From NCBI RefSeq assembly GCF_040954835.1, contig NC_090711.1, positions 7,757,501 through 7,821,500 on the forward strand: 64,000 nt of DNA. Direction: 5' to 3'. The translations under genes and the position numbers were made by a program. Below are positions 24,265-35,888 of the stretch, piece after piece; the stretch's first letter is position 1, and the number at the start of each line of letters is the position of its first letter. The notes under the pieces were generated by a model. It ran no database searches. It saw only the letters and a program-made list of their open reading frames with translations, and was not told the DNA's origin. Source of the stretch: Lepisosteus oculatus (lineage: Eukaryota > Chordata > Actinopteri > Semionotiformes > Lepisosteidae).

Positions 24265-24273
24265 TTCCTAGAA
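24265..24273. promoter_or_regulatory. ogfr: GAS (STAT dimer) motif in the ogfr promoter
   Basis: TTCCTAGAA matches the palindromic STAT site TTCNNNGAA. It lies 49 bp upstream of the TATA box and 2 bp from the ISRE. Confidence 0.5.
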
Positions 24274-24275
24274 CA

Positions 24276-24287
24276 GAAACCGAAAGT
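24276..24287 (+). promoter_or_regulatory. ogfr: ISRE (interferon-stimulated response element) in the ogfr promoter
   Basis: GAAACCGAAAGT is a full match to the GAAANNGAAA core bound by ISGF3 and IRF factors. Human OGFR is a known interferon-alpha response gene, so motif, position and gene fit together. Confidence 0.6.
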
Positions 24288-25859
24288 TCCCACCCGAGTT
24301 CGAGGCAGCGACTGGCCGAAAGCAGGTGGCGGCCGCAGCTACATTACTTATGCGACTAACTGGGCAGAAGCACACTACTGCCCTTCTATCGCTGTCTCAC
24401 TGGTTTCGGCTTTTCATGAAATGGCCTGGTCGTAAAACATACATTTTATAAGTTAAACGCCTTAAACATTATTGTATTTAATTTTTGAATCACGTTTACC
24501 TACATTTTATTAAAAACGTTACTTCTAATAGAACTGCGGGCTTTTTTTTCCCTGCAGTGCAAAACATTTAACGTGAACGTGAATGGGCTCTGAGTCTTGA
24601 TTTTTATTACCCAATAAAATTGGAGCCATGAAATCAGTTCAAAGGTTACTGGACCTATAACATGCTATAAATATCGGTAATAGCATCAAAACATTTTGTT
24701 ATGGTTGCGGTTCATTTAGCTTGTTCTTCTTTTTTTCGTTCAATCGAAACCTGAAGGGAATTCAAAAAGGAATTGCAGGGAATATTAACTCTTTACTATA
24801 AGAATGGATACAAACAAGATCTAGTTTGGTTTGCAGTAGCCAATTGATCCTGGGTAACTTCTTCCAAATGTCCAAAATTATTGGTAAACACTGCGTAAAA
24901 AACGCTTACTGTTCTCTCCATTTTTAAAATGTACTTCCACACAGTTTCTGTTTGTACTCTTCTGGTTCATGCTTTTAATGTTGATTCTAAAGAAGTTAAC
25001 TGGTTTGTTCTTGTTCCTTTGAGGACTGACAGCACTTGTATAATGTCCCATTGTAGTTTTCACTGTTCAGTATTAAAAAGGTTCATTCCTTTTTGCCCAT
25101 TTGTGTAGAACATTTCCCTAATGCCAAAGAGGTTTCTAGTCAATTTTTTGGACTGATTTATAGCAGCAAAATTTTTTTTTTTACTATGAGGTGATCAAAA
25201 TGTTACACACTATTCTAAACAAGGTCTTACTAAACATTTTACTGTTCTCACAAAACATCCCTTAATTTTAATCCACAGTATTCTTAATCATAATTCTAGC
25301 ATTTTCTTTTTATTGTTTCGCAATATTGTCTAGAAGTAAAATGGTATCTAATTAAACAAATGTTTTCACAAGTGGTTTCTTCAAACTCAGTTTACAGTTT
25401 ATAGTTTATGTTTTTATTATCGTTTGGGACACCCTGCACTTGTCAGGTTTTAGTCCAGTCTTGAATTGTTTCTAAATCTCATGAATTTACTCATGCAGTT
25501 TTTGTCATGTTTGCTAATACTCACATTTTGACTACACCAGAATCCATACTATTAAAAGCAATCTAGAACTGTATTTATGCATGTAAAGTTTTAGAAAAAA
25601 TAAATTTTGGTGTCATTTTGGTTAGACGATCATTCATGATTGACTGCTGTGTGCTACATTTGAGTGACTTTGTTGCATAAGCACTTAATCACATCACAAA
25701 CGAGGTGATTGGATACAGGTGAGGGGTTAACTTACTCTGTTGAATGTCAAGGCTGGAGAAATTCTAGGATGGAAAACACGATATGCCTTGTTTATAAAGA
25801 ATACAATACCTTTGTGTCGTCAATATGTTAGACCAACAAACATAGACTCTCCAATGGTG

Positions 25860-26660
25860 TAGTCAGGCCCTCTTTAGTGTTTACTCAAAGTTTTGTGGAG
25901 AACGCCTTGATGAATGTGAACAGGCGCAGAATTTTACAGTTATTGTTAAGTAAGACTGGCACATCAACGGGAACCAATTCAAGTTTCATCAGGATAGGAG
26001 TGTCTAGTTGCTACAGAACTCCATTTGTAGTAATTGATGGCTCTTTGCTGGACCTGACTTGGTACATGTCCTGTGACCTTACGCTGATATCACGATATGG
26101 CAACAGTCCAGCATGACAATGTACAATCTTTTGTTGCTCATGTATAAACAGTTTTCTTGCAAGATTAGAAAGTGGCATATATGTTGTAGAGGCCTTACTT
26201 TCCAGACTTGAAGCCCACTGAACATTTGTAGGATGGGCTGGTATATACAGTAGGTTCCTGTGGCCCATAGATCAGTGAACAGGAACATGGCTATTCAAGG
26301 TCTACTAGAGCAATGGGACAGAATACCACAAGACAGCATCTGCAGTCTGGTGTAAGCATGCATTCCAGATGTACACCTAGTACTGCTTTTAGCAGTGGAC
26401 ACACAAGCTACTGTGCCAGCCTTTGGATTTCACAGTAGACAATCTCTTTCTGAATCCTGTTGATGGTAAACATCAATCTGCACAATAAATCTACCCACCA
26501 TGACTGGTCAATAAAATGTCAATGTAAACTGCTACAAAAAGGCTATCATTACCTTTACAGTAATTTTGTGATTTGCACTTATAAGTAACGTTTCTTATGA
26601 TGTTTGGTATATACTGTACTACATACTGTATACTGTGTATGTGCAATTACAATTGGAATT
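25860..26660 (+). mobile_element. Tc1/mariner-like transposon remnant (copy 1)
   Basis: Frame-broken transposase. Recognisable are SSCYRTPFVVIDGSLL (the stretch after the first catalytic Asp region), a diverged QDNARPH-like segment, LSRLEAH and EQWDRIPQDSI near the C-terminus. Several stops and shifts, so inactive. Its 3' flank (tttgtgatttgcactta, tgatgtttggtata) is shared with copy 2. Terminal repeats are not clear. Confidence 0.65.
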
Positions 26661-27619
26661 AGTTAAGTGTAGTTCTCTGCCAGTTTTTGATGTACTACTG
26701 ATAAAAATAGTTAAACTGAAAATACAGCTCGTCCTATCAAAAACAAGACCAAAAAATTAGGTGGAACAAGAACTACACAAAAAACATGAAAATGTTCAGT
26801 TTATGTTTTTCCACAACTTAGAGAGTTAAACAGATAAGGCTTATCTTTCCTTTCAAATAAATATATCCATGTTTTCCATTCTTTTATTGAGTATTCTGAA
26901 ACCAAGAGGACATAACCATATATTTATGTGTACAGTATGAATAGATGTGTATATTTTACATCCAATTAAAAACACTCTGGACATTGACAGTATTTCTCAA
27001 TGATCTGCTATATACTGTTTGTGTCTGTGACTCAGTACCATACCCCTGTTGAAGAGAATACAGTGTTAGAAAAGATAATTAAAGGAAAAAAGGGCAATTA
27101 CATTCGGGCTTGCAGAGACATTTTAAACTTAATTGGTGTCCTTTCTCTGATTTCCCTGTTGGTATTAAAATAGAAAGGTGAGATATCTTGGCTGGTAACA
27201 GTCATTAGGGAAAGGATATATTTCTTATACTGTTGATTTCACAGGTTCAATCAAGCAGGCTGCCAGTTTGTTGAAGAGTGTTCCTTTGGCGCTTAACAAT
27301 GTGCTGTTAATTCTTTGCTCCAGCTAGGACTGCTTACCTATCATGAACCTAAATAAAAACTAAAAAAAATAGATAGCACATAGGAGACGATGGCATCATC
27401 CATGAAATAAGATAAACAGGACACATAATTAAAGTGCAATAATTCTTGCTGTGAAAGATGTATTTTTTGCTTATTAGTTGAAGACGCAATCCCTAACCAC
27501 CTGCTCGTTATTCTAGAGCCAAGGTAGAAGAATTGGCCCAGTTGTCAAGCATCTACCTGTAGATTATAACCAAGAAGATATCCAAAAATTGGTGGCAATG
27601 TGATGTGATGGACAAAACT

Positions 27620-27880
27620 ATTGCTTTTCACCTCTTGGGCCTTGAGTTTGATTGCAGATGGGGGTGTCTGCAGTGTGGAGTTTGCATGGTATTGCTATGT
27701 ATGCATGTGTTTTTTTAGATGCTCGTTCCTATCTTTAATTGACATGCTGGCAAGGTTAAGTAGTGCCTGTAAATTGTCCCTGTATGCTTTTGTCTGTAGT
27801 TTTGCTTTGCACTGGGCTCCTGAACACTTGCCAAGTATAAGCAGCGTTCTGATAATGGGTGAAGGATGTCCACAAAAGAC
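27620..27880 (+). mobile_element. Diverged tRNA-type SINE remnant
   Basis: Matches in order ttgggccttgagtttgattg, gtgtctgcagtgtggagttt and tgcatggtattgctatgt, a heavily mutated version of the SINE at 55.3 kb. Confidence 0.4.
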
Positions 27881-29561
27881 TAGCAGAAACAGCAGGTCAT
27901 ACAAGAATCTGACCTGCTTCATCTTGATTTGTAATATGCAACCAATAAAAACAACGTATGCCTTAAATAAAAAATGCTAGATTTGTTATTCTAACTAACA
28001 AACAACACAAATACAATCTAATCTCTATTTAAAATAGTGTTGTAAATAATTATATTTCATATATATATACAATTACAATTCAATGTAAATCAATGCTGCT
28101 TTAAAGATAATATTTTGGAAAAGTAAAATATGCATCTGAAATCATGACAACCTGGATGGTTCTAAATGATAAAAATAAAATACTACTACTATATTAACTA
28201 TTGTACTAATACTACGATTATTGTATTATACTCTATACACTCACTTTATCCACCTGTGAATGATTTCACTCTGCACAGTTTGTTCTTGTTGATCTGACTT
28301 GCAATATTTAAAATACGGGTAATGTCTCTCTGGATTTGCAATTTTGAGATGACTTTCAAGTCAGACATATAGCATAAAAATGGCGCTAGATTTGTTTTCC
28401 TTTGACTTTTATTTAGATCATTTGTCTGTCCAAAGACTGCTGAAATCAACCAGTTTTGGAGGGCCGGCATCTCTCGCATATGATATTAGACAGCTTGAAT
28501 TTTACATTGTTTTTATTATTCCTTGAGCCTTTTTGAAGACAGTCCTTGCACACAACTTATGCACTTTGGCTACTTGCTATCCAAGATGAAAGCCCAGGGT
28601 TCATCTTCTCATAGAGATACTGCATGTAACCCAGTTTATTAATATTAAGGATATCTAACCCACTGGGATCTCACAGCGGTACATGAAAGAGGTTCTGTGG
28701 GAGGAAGCTCCAAAGCAATCTTTTTAAATATTTATAAAGAAAATGATAATTAGTAGAGGTCATATTGGACACTGAAATAGCAGTCTAATAAATGCTGCAT
28801 TATTTTGCCTGAGGTTTTCCATTCAAAAGTGTGTTATATGTTTTTTAAACTGGAGTAGTCATTTTAAAAACAGCCAAAGCATACCGATTCAGAGTACATA
28901 TTCAAATGTACAAAGTGTATGGAATAAAAGCAGGATCTCATATTTGTTCTATTAAGTGCTGTATGTTAGAACAGTGGAAAATGTATGGTAGTTAGAAAAA
29001 TACTTAATTATACAGTCTTCATATTTACTGTTTGTTAGTTTTCATTCTGATTATTTTAAATTTAGTTTTGCATGGCCAGATTGCACATATACTACATATA
29101 ATATTTTCAGGATATTTGAACTGATACATTACTATTGACTTGTGGTGTGTTGGGAGGGAAAAATAAAGGAAATGGTGGAATTCAGAGGAACATTTGAAAA
29201 TGGAACCATAACTCTGAAAGGAGAAATCTCCTTGTATATTCACTTATCAGGAAAAGGAGGGGGTGTAGGAGATAGAATAGATTGAGGGTTAAATTAGAAA
29301 TTATACAAATTAATAACGTGCGTGGGAAGGAATGAAGGACAATTATGATGTAGAAAAACAACAAGAACAAACATAACAAGCATTTTTGGGTATCAAAACA
29401 TTTCAGAAACTTGAAAATAAATTAGCATGTGCCTCAGTTCCTTATCTACCTTGAGAAATGTATCTTTCAGTAGAAATTAAGGAAAATGTAGGGGTAAATG
29501 ACCACCTGCATTTTGTAGCTCTAATGCACAATAATGCTCTAATTTTAAAACTTTTATATCA

Positions 29562-29768
29562 TTTCACACATAGCCAGACACTCAAACCAGAAGCCAGTAA
29601 ACCTACCACTATGTTTCTAGACTGTGGGAGGAAACCCATGTGACCATGGGGAGAACATACAAACTCCACACAGACAACACCCCAGGAACTGAACCCAGGG
29701 CCCCAGCACTGCAAGACAGCAACTCTAATCACTCTGGCACTGTGCTGGCACAACAAACAAGCTGACAA
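29562..29768 (-). mobile_element. tRNA-derived SINE, reverse orientation
   Basis: On the minus strand it reads ctggggccctgggttcag, ctgtgtggagtttgtatg, tctccccatggtcacatg and gggtttcctcccacagtc, the same family as the copy at 55.3 kb. The head is truncated. Confidence 0.65.
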
Positions 29769-31225
29769 GAAATCACTTAGATGTAATAAATCTGGCCTTT
29801 AAAAGGAATTGTCAACAAGCCTGTGTATAAACTGCTGTGTGAAGCTTTGCGCAGTAACAGGGGAAGAATAACCCACAGTACATTTGTTTTCAAAGCAGTT
29901 TTGCAGGGATCAATGTGGACTCTACTGGCTGAAACCACATGCAGTGCTTGGGCTGTAATTGGGTTAAAAAACAGCCTTTTTTCTGGCCATGTACAAAGGG
30001 TTTTAAGTGAGCCACTTCTTGTGGTAGTATTAGAGAAAGGCTAACATGAGTCATAAAATAATTTTCTTATTTTATGTCTAATATTGTTGCTCTGCTTCCT
30101 CTTGCTTTGTAATGACTGTTTGAATGCACATATTGTATTTTTCATGAATCTGTCCAAGGGAAAGGCTCTTATATTTTAACAAAACAGGAGTTAAAGGTCT
30201 TCAAATACTGTTCTTAGAATGTAACCAAATTCTAAAACTATTTTTGATTAATGTGTTCTTCTGATATCTATCTTTATTGTGAAGTTTCTTCTTAATAGTT
30301 GAATAGACTTATTTAACCTAAAAGACAAATAATCCCCTTTTTTCTTTTTCTGTTTCAAAGTTACACACTAATAACCCTAATCTTTCCAGAGAACATTGAG
30401 GTTCTGACTTACTGCTCAATTTGCAGGCATCTGTGCACACACCTTAAACAGAGGGTAGGCCACTGATCCTTTTTAATGCTATTATAGACTTCAGTCTTGG
30501 CTGGAAAATGTCTGTCTATTATAGTGATCTAAAGAGGTACGTGCAGCAGAATATAATTTGGGTTACAAAAAGCAGCCTTACAATGCCTGACAGGTGATGC
30601 ATTTTAATTTAATTTACTACAGCTCTAAAAGAAATGTTTTTTTTTTATTAATCTTAGGATATTTATTCTTGCTTTTCAGTTTTATACCACAAAAGACATG
30701 TTTCTTCCTTCCAGGAGGAATGTGATCTCAAATTACCCCCACCACTCTGGGCTTCTATTTTAATCTTAGTTACTGTGGAAACTGGAGGGATTCTCAAGTC
30801 TAGTGTATTAAGTGACAAATTCACTGACACAGCTGGGCAGCTATGGTTAACTCATTTAGGTTCTAATTAGCAGTTAAATTTAACCCATTGACATACGAAT
30901 CATAGCATTATTTTCCTGTTACTTAAAATAGTGGTTTGGGGGAAGTTTGTTCTCATTTGATTGAAGAAAGACTCAAATTTCTTCCCTCATTATGAAAATA
31001 TATTTCATTAGAAAATATATGTGCCTGCCCAAGTTTTAGCTCAATAGCACATTGGCCACATAAATAATTTACATTTCAGCAAGCAGATAATATTTTTGAT
31101 TCATAGAGTGTTTTGTTTTTTTGGGATAACACTATACTGACTCAAATCTTGTAATTTGATGAAAATGGAATGTATTCAGGGTTTAGAACCTCATTTGGAA
31201 GAAAAGTGCCAACATGAATTCATAA

Positions 31226-31392
31226 GGAACAAGTAATAGGTTTATTCCATGCTGAAAAGAGAAGAAAAAAACACAACGTTTCGGCTGTGGAGCCTTCTTC
31301 AGCCTGAAGAAGGCTCCACGGCTGAAACGTGCTTTCATTACAGCCTACGCATGCTGACGCAGCTATCCACCTGAACGACTACAACATGAATG
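31226..31392 (+). repeat. Fold-back repeat with near-perfect 27-bp hairpin
   Basis: Arms 31276-31302 and 31304-31330 pair at 25 of 27 bases across a 1-nt spacer (arm core gtggagccttcttcag). The left flank caagtaataggtttattcc and the right flank acgcatgctgacgcagctat both recur around the related element at 55.7-56.1 kb. Confidence 0.75.
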
Positions 31393-31729
31393 AATATTCT
31401 ATAATAGTGATTAAAAAGAATATGGTTTTTATTATCTCATTAACCATGGAGAGCTACCATCGTTCAAAAGTTAACTACAAACATTGACTACATAATAAAG
31501 AAAATACAAATATAAAATGAGAAAACTGGAGATTGAAAGAGGTACTTGTGACGAAGAATTGTTTACATTGACACATCATTTTCATATTTCAGGCAACACT
31601 GGAAAGCAAATAAAAAGCCAAACAGAAAATTACAATAAATATAGAAGCTTTAAAGAGAAGCTTTTAAGTCAAGAGATGATGAAATTTTATAGTACCTAAT
31701 AAGGCCTGATTTAGAGTAGTGTACCTTAT

Positions 31730-32080
31730 GATTCTGGTCACCAAGATGCAAGAAACAATTTTTGGAACAATGCTCTGGAACAATGTTAGTCTTTAACAGC
31801 AAAAGCTATGAAGAATTCAGTTATTTAGAGTCATCAAAGAGAAAGACACAGTCCACCCATTGGACTTATTTAGAGCAAATATGAATACACGAGCCCAAAG
31901 ACACAAGTCAAAACTGAGTGCAAATGAATTTCAAAGTGAGAACAGGAGACACAGAGTCCTTTGGGGGTCAGGAGGACCCCTGGTCATGATGTTGACACTC
32001 ACGCCTAGCTTCAGGAAAGGGCTGGATGACTGAACTTGTGAATTACGTGGGCCGAATGGCCTCTCATTTGTAACCATTTT
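31730..32080 (+). mobile_element. CR1-type LINE 3' fragment
   Basis: One frame reads VHPLDLFRANMNTRAQRHKS with ANEFQSENRRHR, like the C-terminal end of non-LTR ORF2 proteins of the CR1 type. It is followed by the usual non-coding tail gggccgaatggcctc. Short and inactive. Confidence 0.45.
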
Positions 32081-32474
32081 TATATTTTTTAAATATGCAT
32101 GTCGTAGGGCGTATCTAAATTTTGTTCACTATACAAAAAAGAAACTAGTCTGAACGTGGAAAAAGAGGGCAGCGAACACCTACTGAACTTCAGCCCCCAC
32201 GCATTACAAGATGGTTGAAGAAACTGGGCAAAAAGGGAACAGATAATTTGCAATAATTTCAAGACGGACACTGGCATTCTTTCAGACTGATTTGTTTTCA
32301 ATATAAAAGCTCTGAAAAACAGGGAAAGAGATCAACTTGTACTTCAGTTCAGTTAACTCATTCAATGGCGGAAAACTCCTTCTTACCGATACTGTCACAA
32401 TATATATGTTAAGCAAAAACACGGTCATGTTAACCGTGAGTGGCTTGAACATTTTTATGGCTTTTATCCCTTTT

Positions 32475-32488
32475 GCGCCCTCTGCTGG
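32475..32488 (-). promoter_or_regulatory. CTCF motif between ogfr and kcnk15
   Basis: The minus strand reads CCAGCAGAGGGCGC, a full match to the CTCF core with the favoured trailing GC. Candidate insulator between oppositely oriented genes. Confidence 0.45.
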
Positions 32489-32639
32489 ATGCTTGTTTAC
32501 CTGTTTAATGATAACCTGTTTCATGTAAATGTCATGGGGAAAAACATTTAAAAAAACAGATAAAGGAGCAAATATACCTCTCTTATTAAGAAAAGAACAC
32601 CTTTGCTCCAGTGATATGTTGGAGCAACACCTTGATGTA

Positions 32640-33345
32640 AAGTCCCCTTTAGTTATGAATCAGTGATACTGTATGTGTAGATCACATTGATGGATCTCAG
32701 TGGATGTGTACCACTGGTTCAGAAGTGTTGGTCCAAACGATGAGGAGGTCTAAGTGTGATGGTCAGGGTAGGAGTGTTTATAGAGCTCCACTTATAGTGA
32801 TTGACAGTAACAAGACTAAATGGCCCTACATTGAGGAACCTCACTTGCTGCCCTTCCTGTGGGCTTATTCTTCAGGACAGTACAAATCCTCATAGTGCTT
32901 GTGTAACAGCAGCTTTCTTGCAAGATGAGAATGTGACAGTGATGCCCCAATCTCCAGATTTGAGGCAGACATTTGTGGGATAAACTGAGATGACATGTGT
33001 CACACGTTGCCCAGGCTGTATGAGAGGGCAAAGGTCCCACCAGACATCATCTACAACCCTGTACCAAGCGTGCCTCACAGATGAAATTTGTATTGGTTCA
33101 GACTGTGATCACATAATATGCCTGTGACTTTGACAGGCGAGACCCTTACGGTCAATCGTGTTGATAACAAATGTTAATGAGCCTAATAAATCTATCAATG
33201 TTATATCTGTGCAATACAACGTCAGGACACCTGCTACAAAAATATTTTCCGGATAACGACTTTGTGATTTTTTTTGCAATTACAAGTGATTGGTTTCTTT
33301 TGATGCTTGGTATAATTTAGTGTGTATATTTATATATGAGGCACA
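32640..33345 (+). mobile_element. Tc1/mariner-like transposon remnant (copy 2)
   Basis: Broken transposase of the same family as copy 1: SVYRAPLIVIDSNKT, HSACVTAAFLQDENVTVMPQ and SPDL are visible in neighbouring frames, the last matching the conserved WPxxSPDLxPIE region. Stops and frameshifts throughout. Confidence 0.65.
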
Positions 33346-33387
33346 AAAATATTGAGGTAAATGCCAAGTCAATTTAAATATTTATTT

Positions 33388-33530
33388 GTATCCATCGATC
33401 CATCTGCAGAAACTCCCTTATCTCAGTGAGGGTTGCATCAAACTAGACCTTAACCAGGAAGCACCATGTGCAAAGCAGGACTGAGAGCTCTCCTCCTGCA
33501 TGGAATGCCAGTCCACTATAGTACATGTGT
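33388..33530 (-). mobile_element. SINE 3'-end fragment, reverse orientation
   Basis: Reads atccatcgatccatctgcag, cttatctcagtgagggttgc and gaatgccagtccactatagt, the reverse complement of the 3' end of the tRNA-type fish SINE. Confidence 0.5.
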
Positions 33531-35844
33531 GCAAAAAAACCCATATATTTTCTCTGTACTGTTTCAATGCCAGCTGTTAAAGGTTGCTTGTGAAAAGACA
33601 ACAATCACAGGATAGGCTGATTTTGCTTGAATAAATATTGCTTGAGAATAGTATACATCATATCTTTAAACAAATTGATTTTTATTTAACTGGAGACAAA
33701 ATTAAGCCATCTTGCTGCTTTTTATGACTATGACATGGTGCCTGCCTGCATATTTGCTTAGCTGTGGACTATTTACAGATCCTTTTTTCCAGAAATGCAA
33801 ACATGCAAAAAAAATGATCTCTGTTCTAAATGCTTCATACATTGTATGAAGCTCCCTATCAGTTCTTTAGTTCTCAAAAATGCATTTTTAAACAGCGCTA
33901 CTTAATTGATTCAAAGAATTAAGCAGAACTTTGATGAATAGGAGCAATTATGTTTTTGAAATGACATAACAAGATCATTGAAGATAGTGCTGTTGGCAAA
34001 ACAATGCATTCTGGAAGCACATTTTAAGGAAGGATTGATGAAGGCAAGCCAACCCACCACCAATCAATGACAAAATGAGAACAGCTGGAAATGAGCCACA
34101 AGTAAATTCAGCACTCAGAACAGGAGTTCACATAAAAAGTTTGTACAGAAAAAAACCAAACTATGGTATGATCATTTATGCAGTCATCTATAAATGTTTA
34201 ATGAGGCTCTTGGATCAATAAACTATTAAATGGTGAACAAGATTTGTGAACAAGGAGAGACTGTCTTGTGGTTCTCCAAGATCAAATTTTAATCAATTAT
34301 TTATCTGACCAAAAACAATGTGCATTGTTGATGAATGAGTCACACATTGCCTAACTAGTTAGCAGTTCAAATCCTCTTTAATACCTGGATTTTAACAACC
34401 AGGATTTACAATGGATCTTTTCAGGGAGGTATGTAGATATTTTATGATTACTTTAAATTAATAAAACTGAACAATGCTAAAACTGATAAAAACAGCTCAA
34501 TGTAAGTTTTATTATTTTAGGGTTTTGAATATACAAGTTTAATTTTCAGCTCAACAAACTGTGTATAATTTGGAAGTTGAGCTGTTGCACACAGTTCTGA
34601 ATTGGTTTAAATGCAGTCAGATAAGAACAGTCTGGAACAAAAGCTCTGGCAACAGGCCTGATCTTGCTGAAAAAAATACAACCTTTTAAGGCAATTGATT
34701 TTGGACGTTTTTTTGAGAGACAGTACGAAACTATACGAAAAATGGCTCCAGTTGCAGAAGAGAAGGATGACATATTTATAAGCAAACTCATCCAAGATCT
34801 TTACAGTCATTGACATTCTTACTTAAGCTCAAAACATACTGTAATATGCTTCAGTTGTTACCTTTGTGACAGGTGCCCTCAGAAAGAACTACACTTTGCA
34901 CCAGTATTCATGTTTGCCTTATGCTGAAAGGTAAATAAAATTTGGCTAAGAGTATTGACTCTGACACAATGATCTACTTGTGTCTTATTTCTATTTCTCC
35001 CCCAACAGAATTAGTCAAAATTATGGTATAAAAAAGCTTCACCGAAGGTCAGCACCATTACCATGGTGAAAGAAGAGAAATACATACCATCGTCATGACA
35101 ACAGGGATGGGCTGGTGTCCTGGCCACTGTCTTGGCTGAGCTTATCGGGGTGTCATCATAGGTTCTCTGCAGACAGTGGAAAACAGAGATTTACAGATGG
35201 TAAAATGGCAGCGCAAAGATGGGCTGATATGAAAATAAGGACATAAAACCTCTCAGATAAGATTGCAGATCAGAGCTGCAGGGAATGACAGGAGACACAA
35301 ATAGGATTGAGCACTTCTGTGGGGGCAAATTATACCACCCTGACTGTCATCTGGGTTTCTGCCTTCTGTTAAGGAAGACAAGCTATTGTTAGACAAGACA
35401 ACAATACTTCTTAAGTGAGCTCATCAGCATGTAGCAGAAAAGAGCATTTTTTGCTTCTTACATTTTTATGATAATTCAATATTATTTTGTGCTTACACTA
35501 ATTTGCAGTGCACATTTATGGACTGGAGTATGCTAAACATTTATGAAACTGAGAAAGATGACAGCCACTTACATAAAAGTGTCCCTTGGAAACAGTGTAT
35601 GACCACAGCGGGGTAAAATCAATTTATTCAGTGATTCATATTCAGCCATGCTGAGATAAAATATTAGTTTGGTTAACGATATCACCAAGTACTGTCACAT
35701 TAGGTTAGCAATCAAAATCCATTTCTCATATATATGATACAAGAAACTGATATAACGGGGTTAGAGTTTGTATCTCTAATGGAAAAATATCTTAAGCACA
35801 ATAAACATCCTTCCTTGTGCAATATTACTTTATAAAAATGAGGG

Positions 35845-35888
35845 AATAAATAAATGAATAAATGAATAAATTCATTAATAAATGAATT
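35845..35888. repeat. AATA/AATG tetranucleotide microsatellite
   Basis: Imperfect run of aataaatg units ending in a short inverted ttcatt. A similar short (aata)n run is at 40611-40626. Confidence 0.8.

Noticed and set aside
31276..31330. Hammerhead-ribozyme core (CUGANGA, stem, GAAA) in the fold-back repeat, as in Penelope-like elements
   Set aside because: CTGAAGA and GAAAC flank a GGCT/AGCC stem, but one extra A sits before the stem and the expected U-H cleavage dinucleotide does not follow, so the core geometry is wrong.
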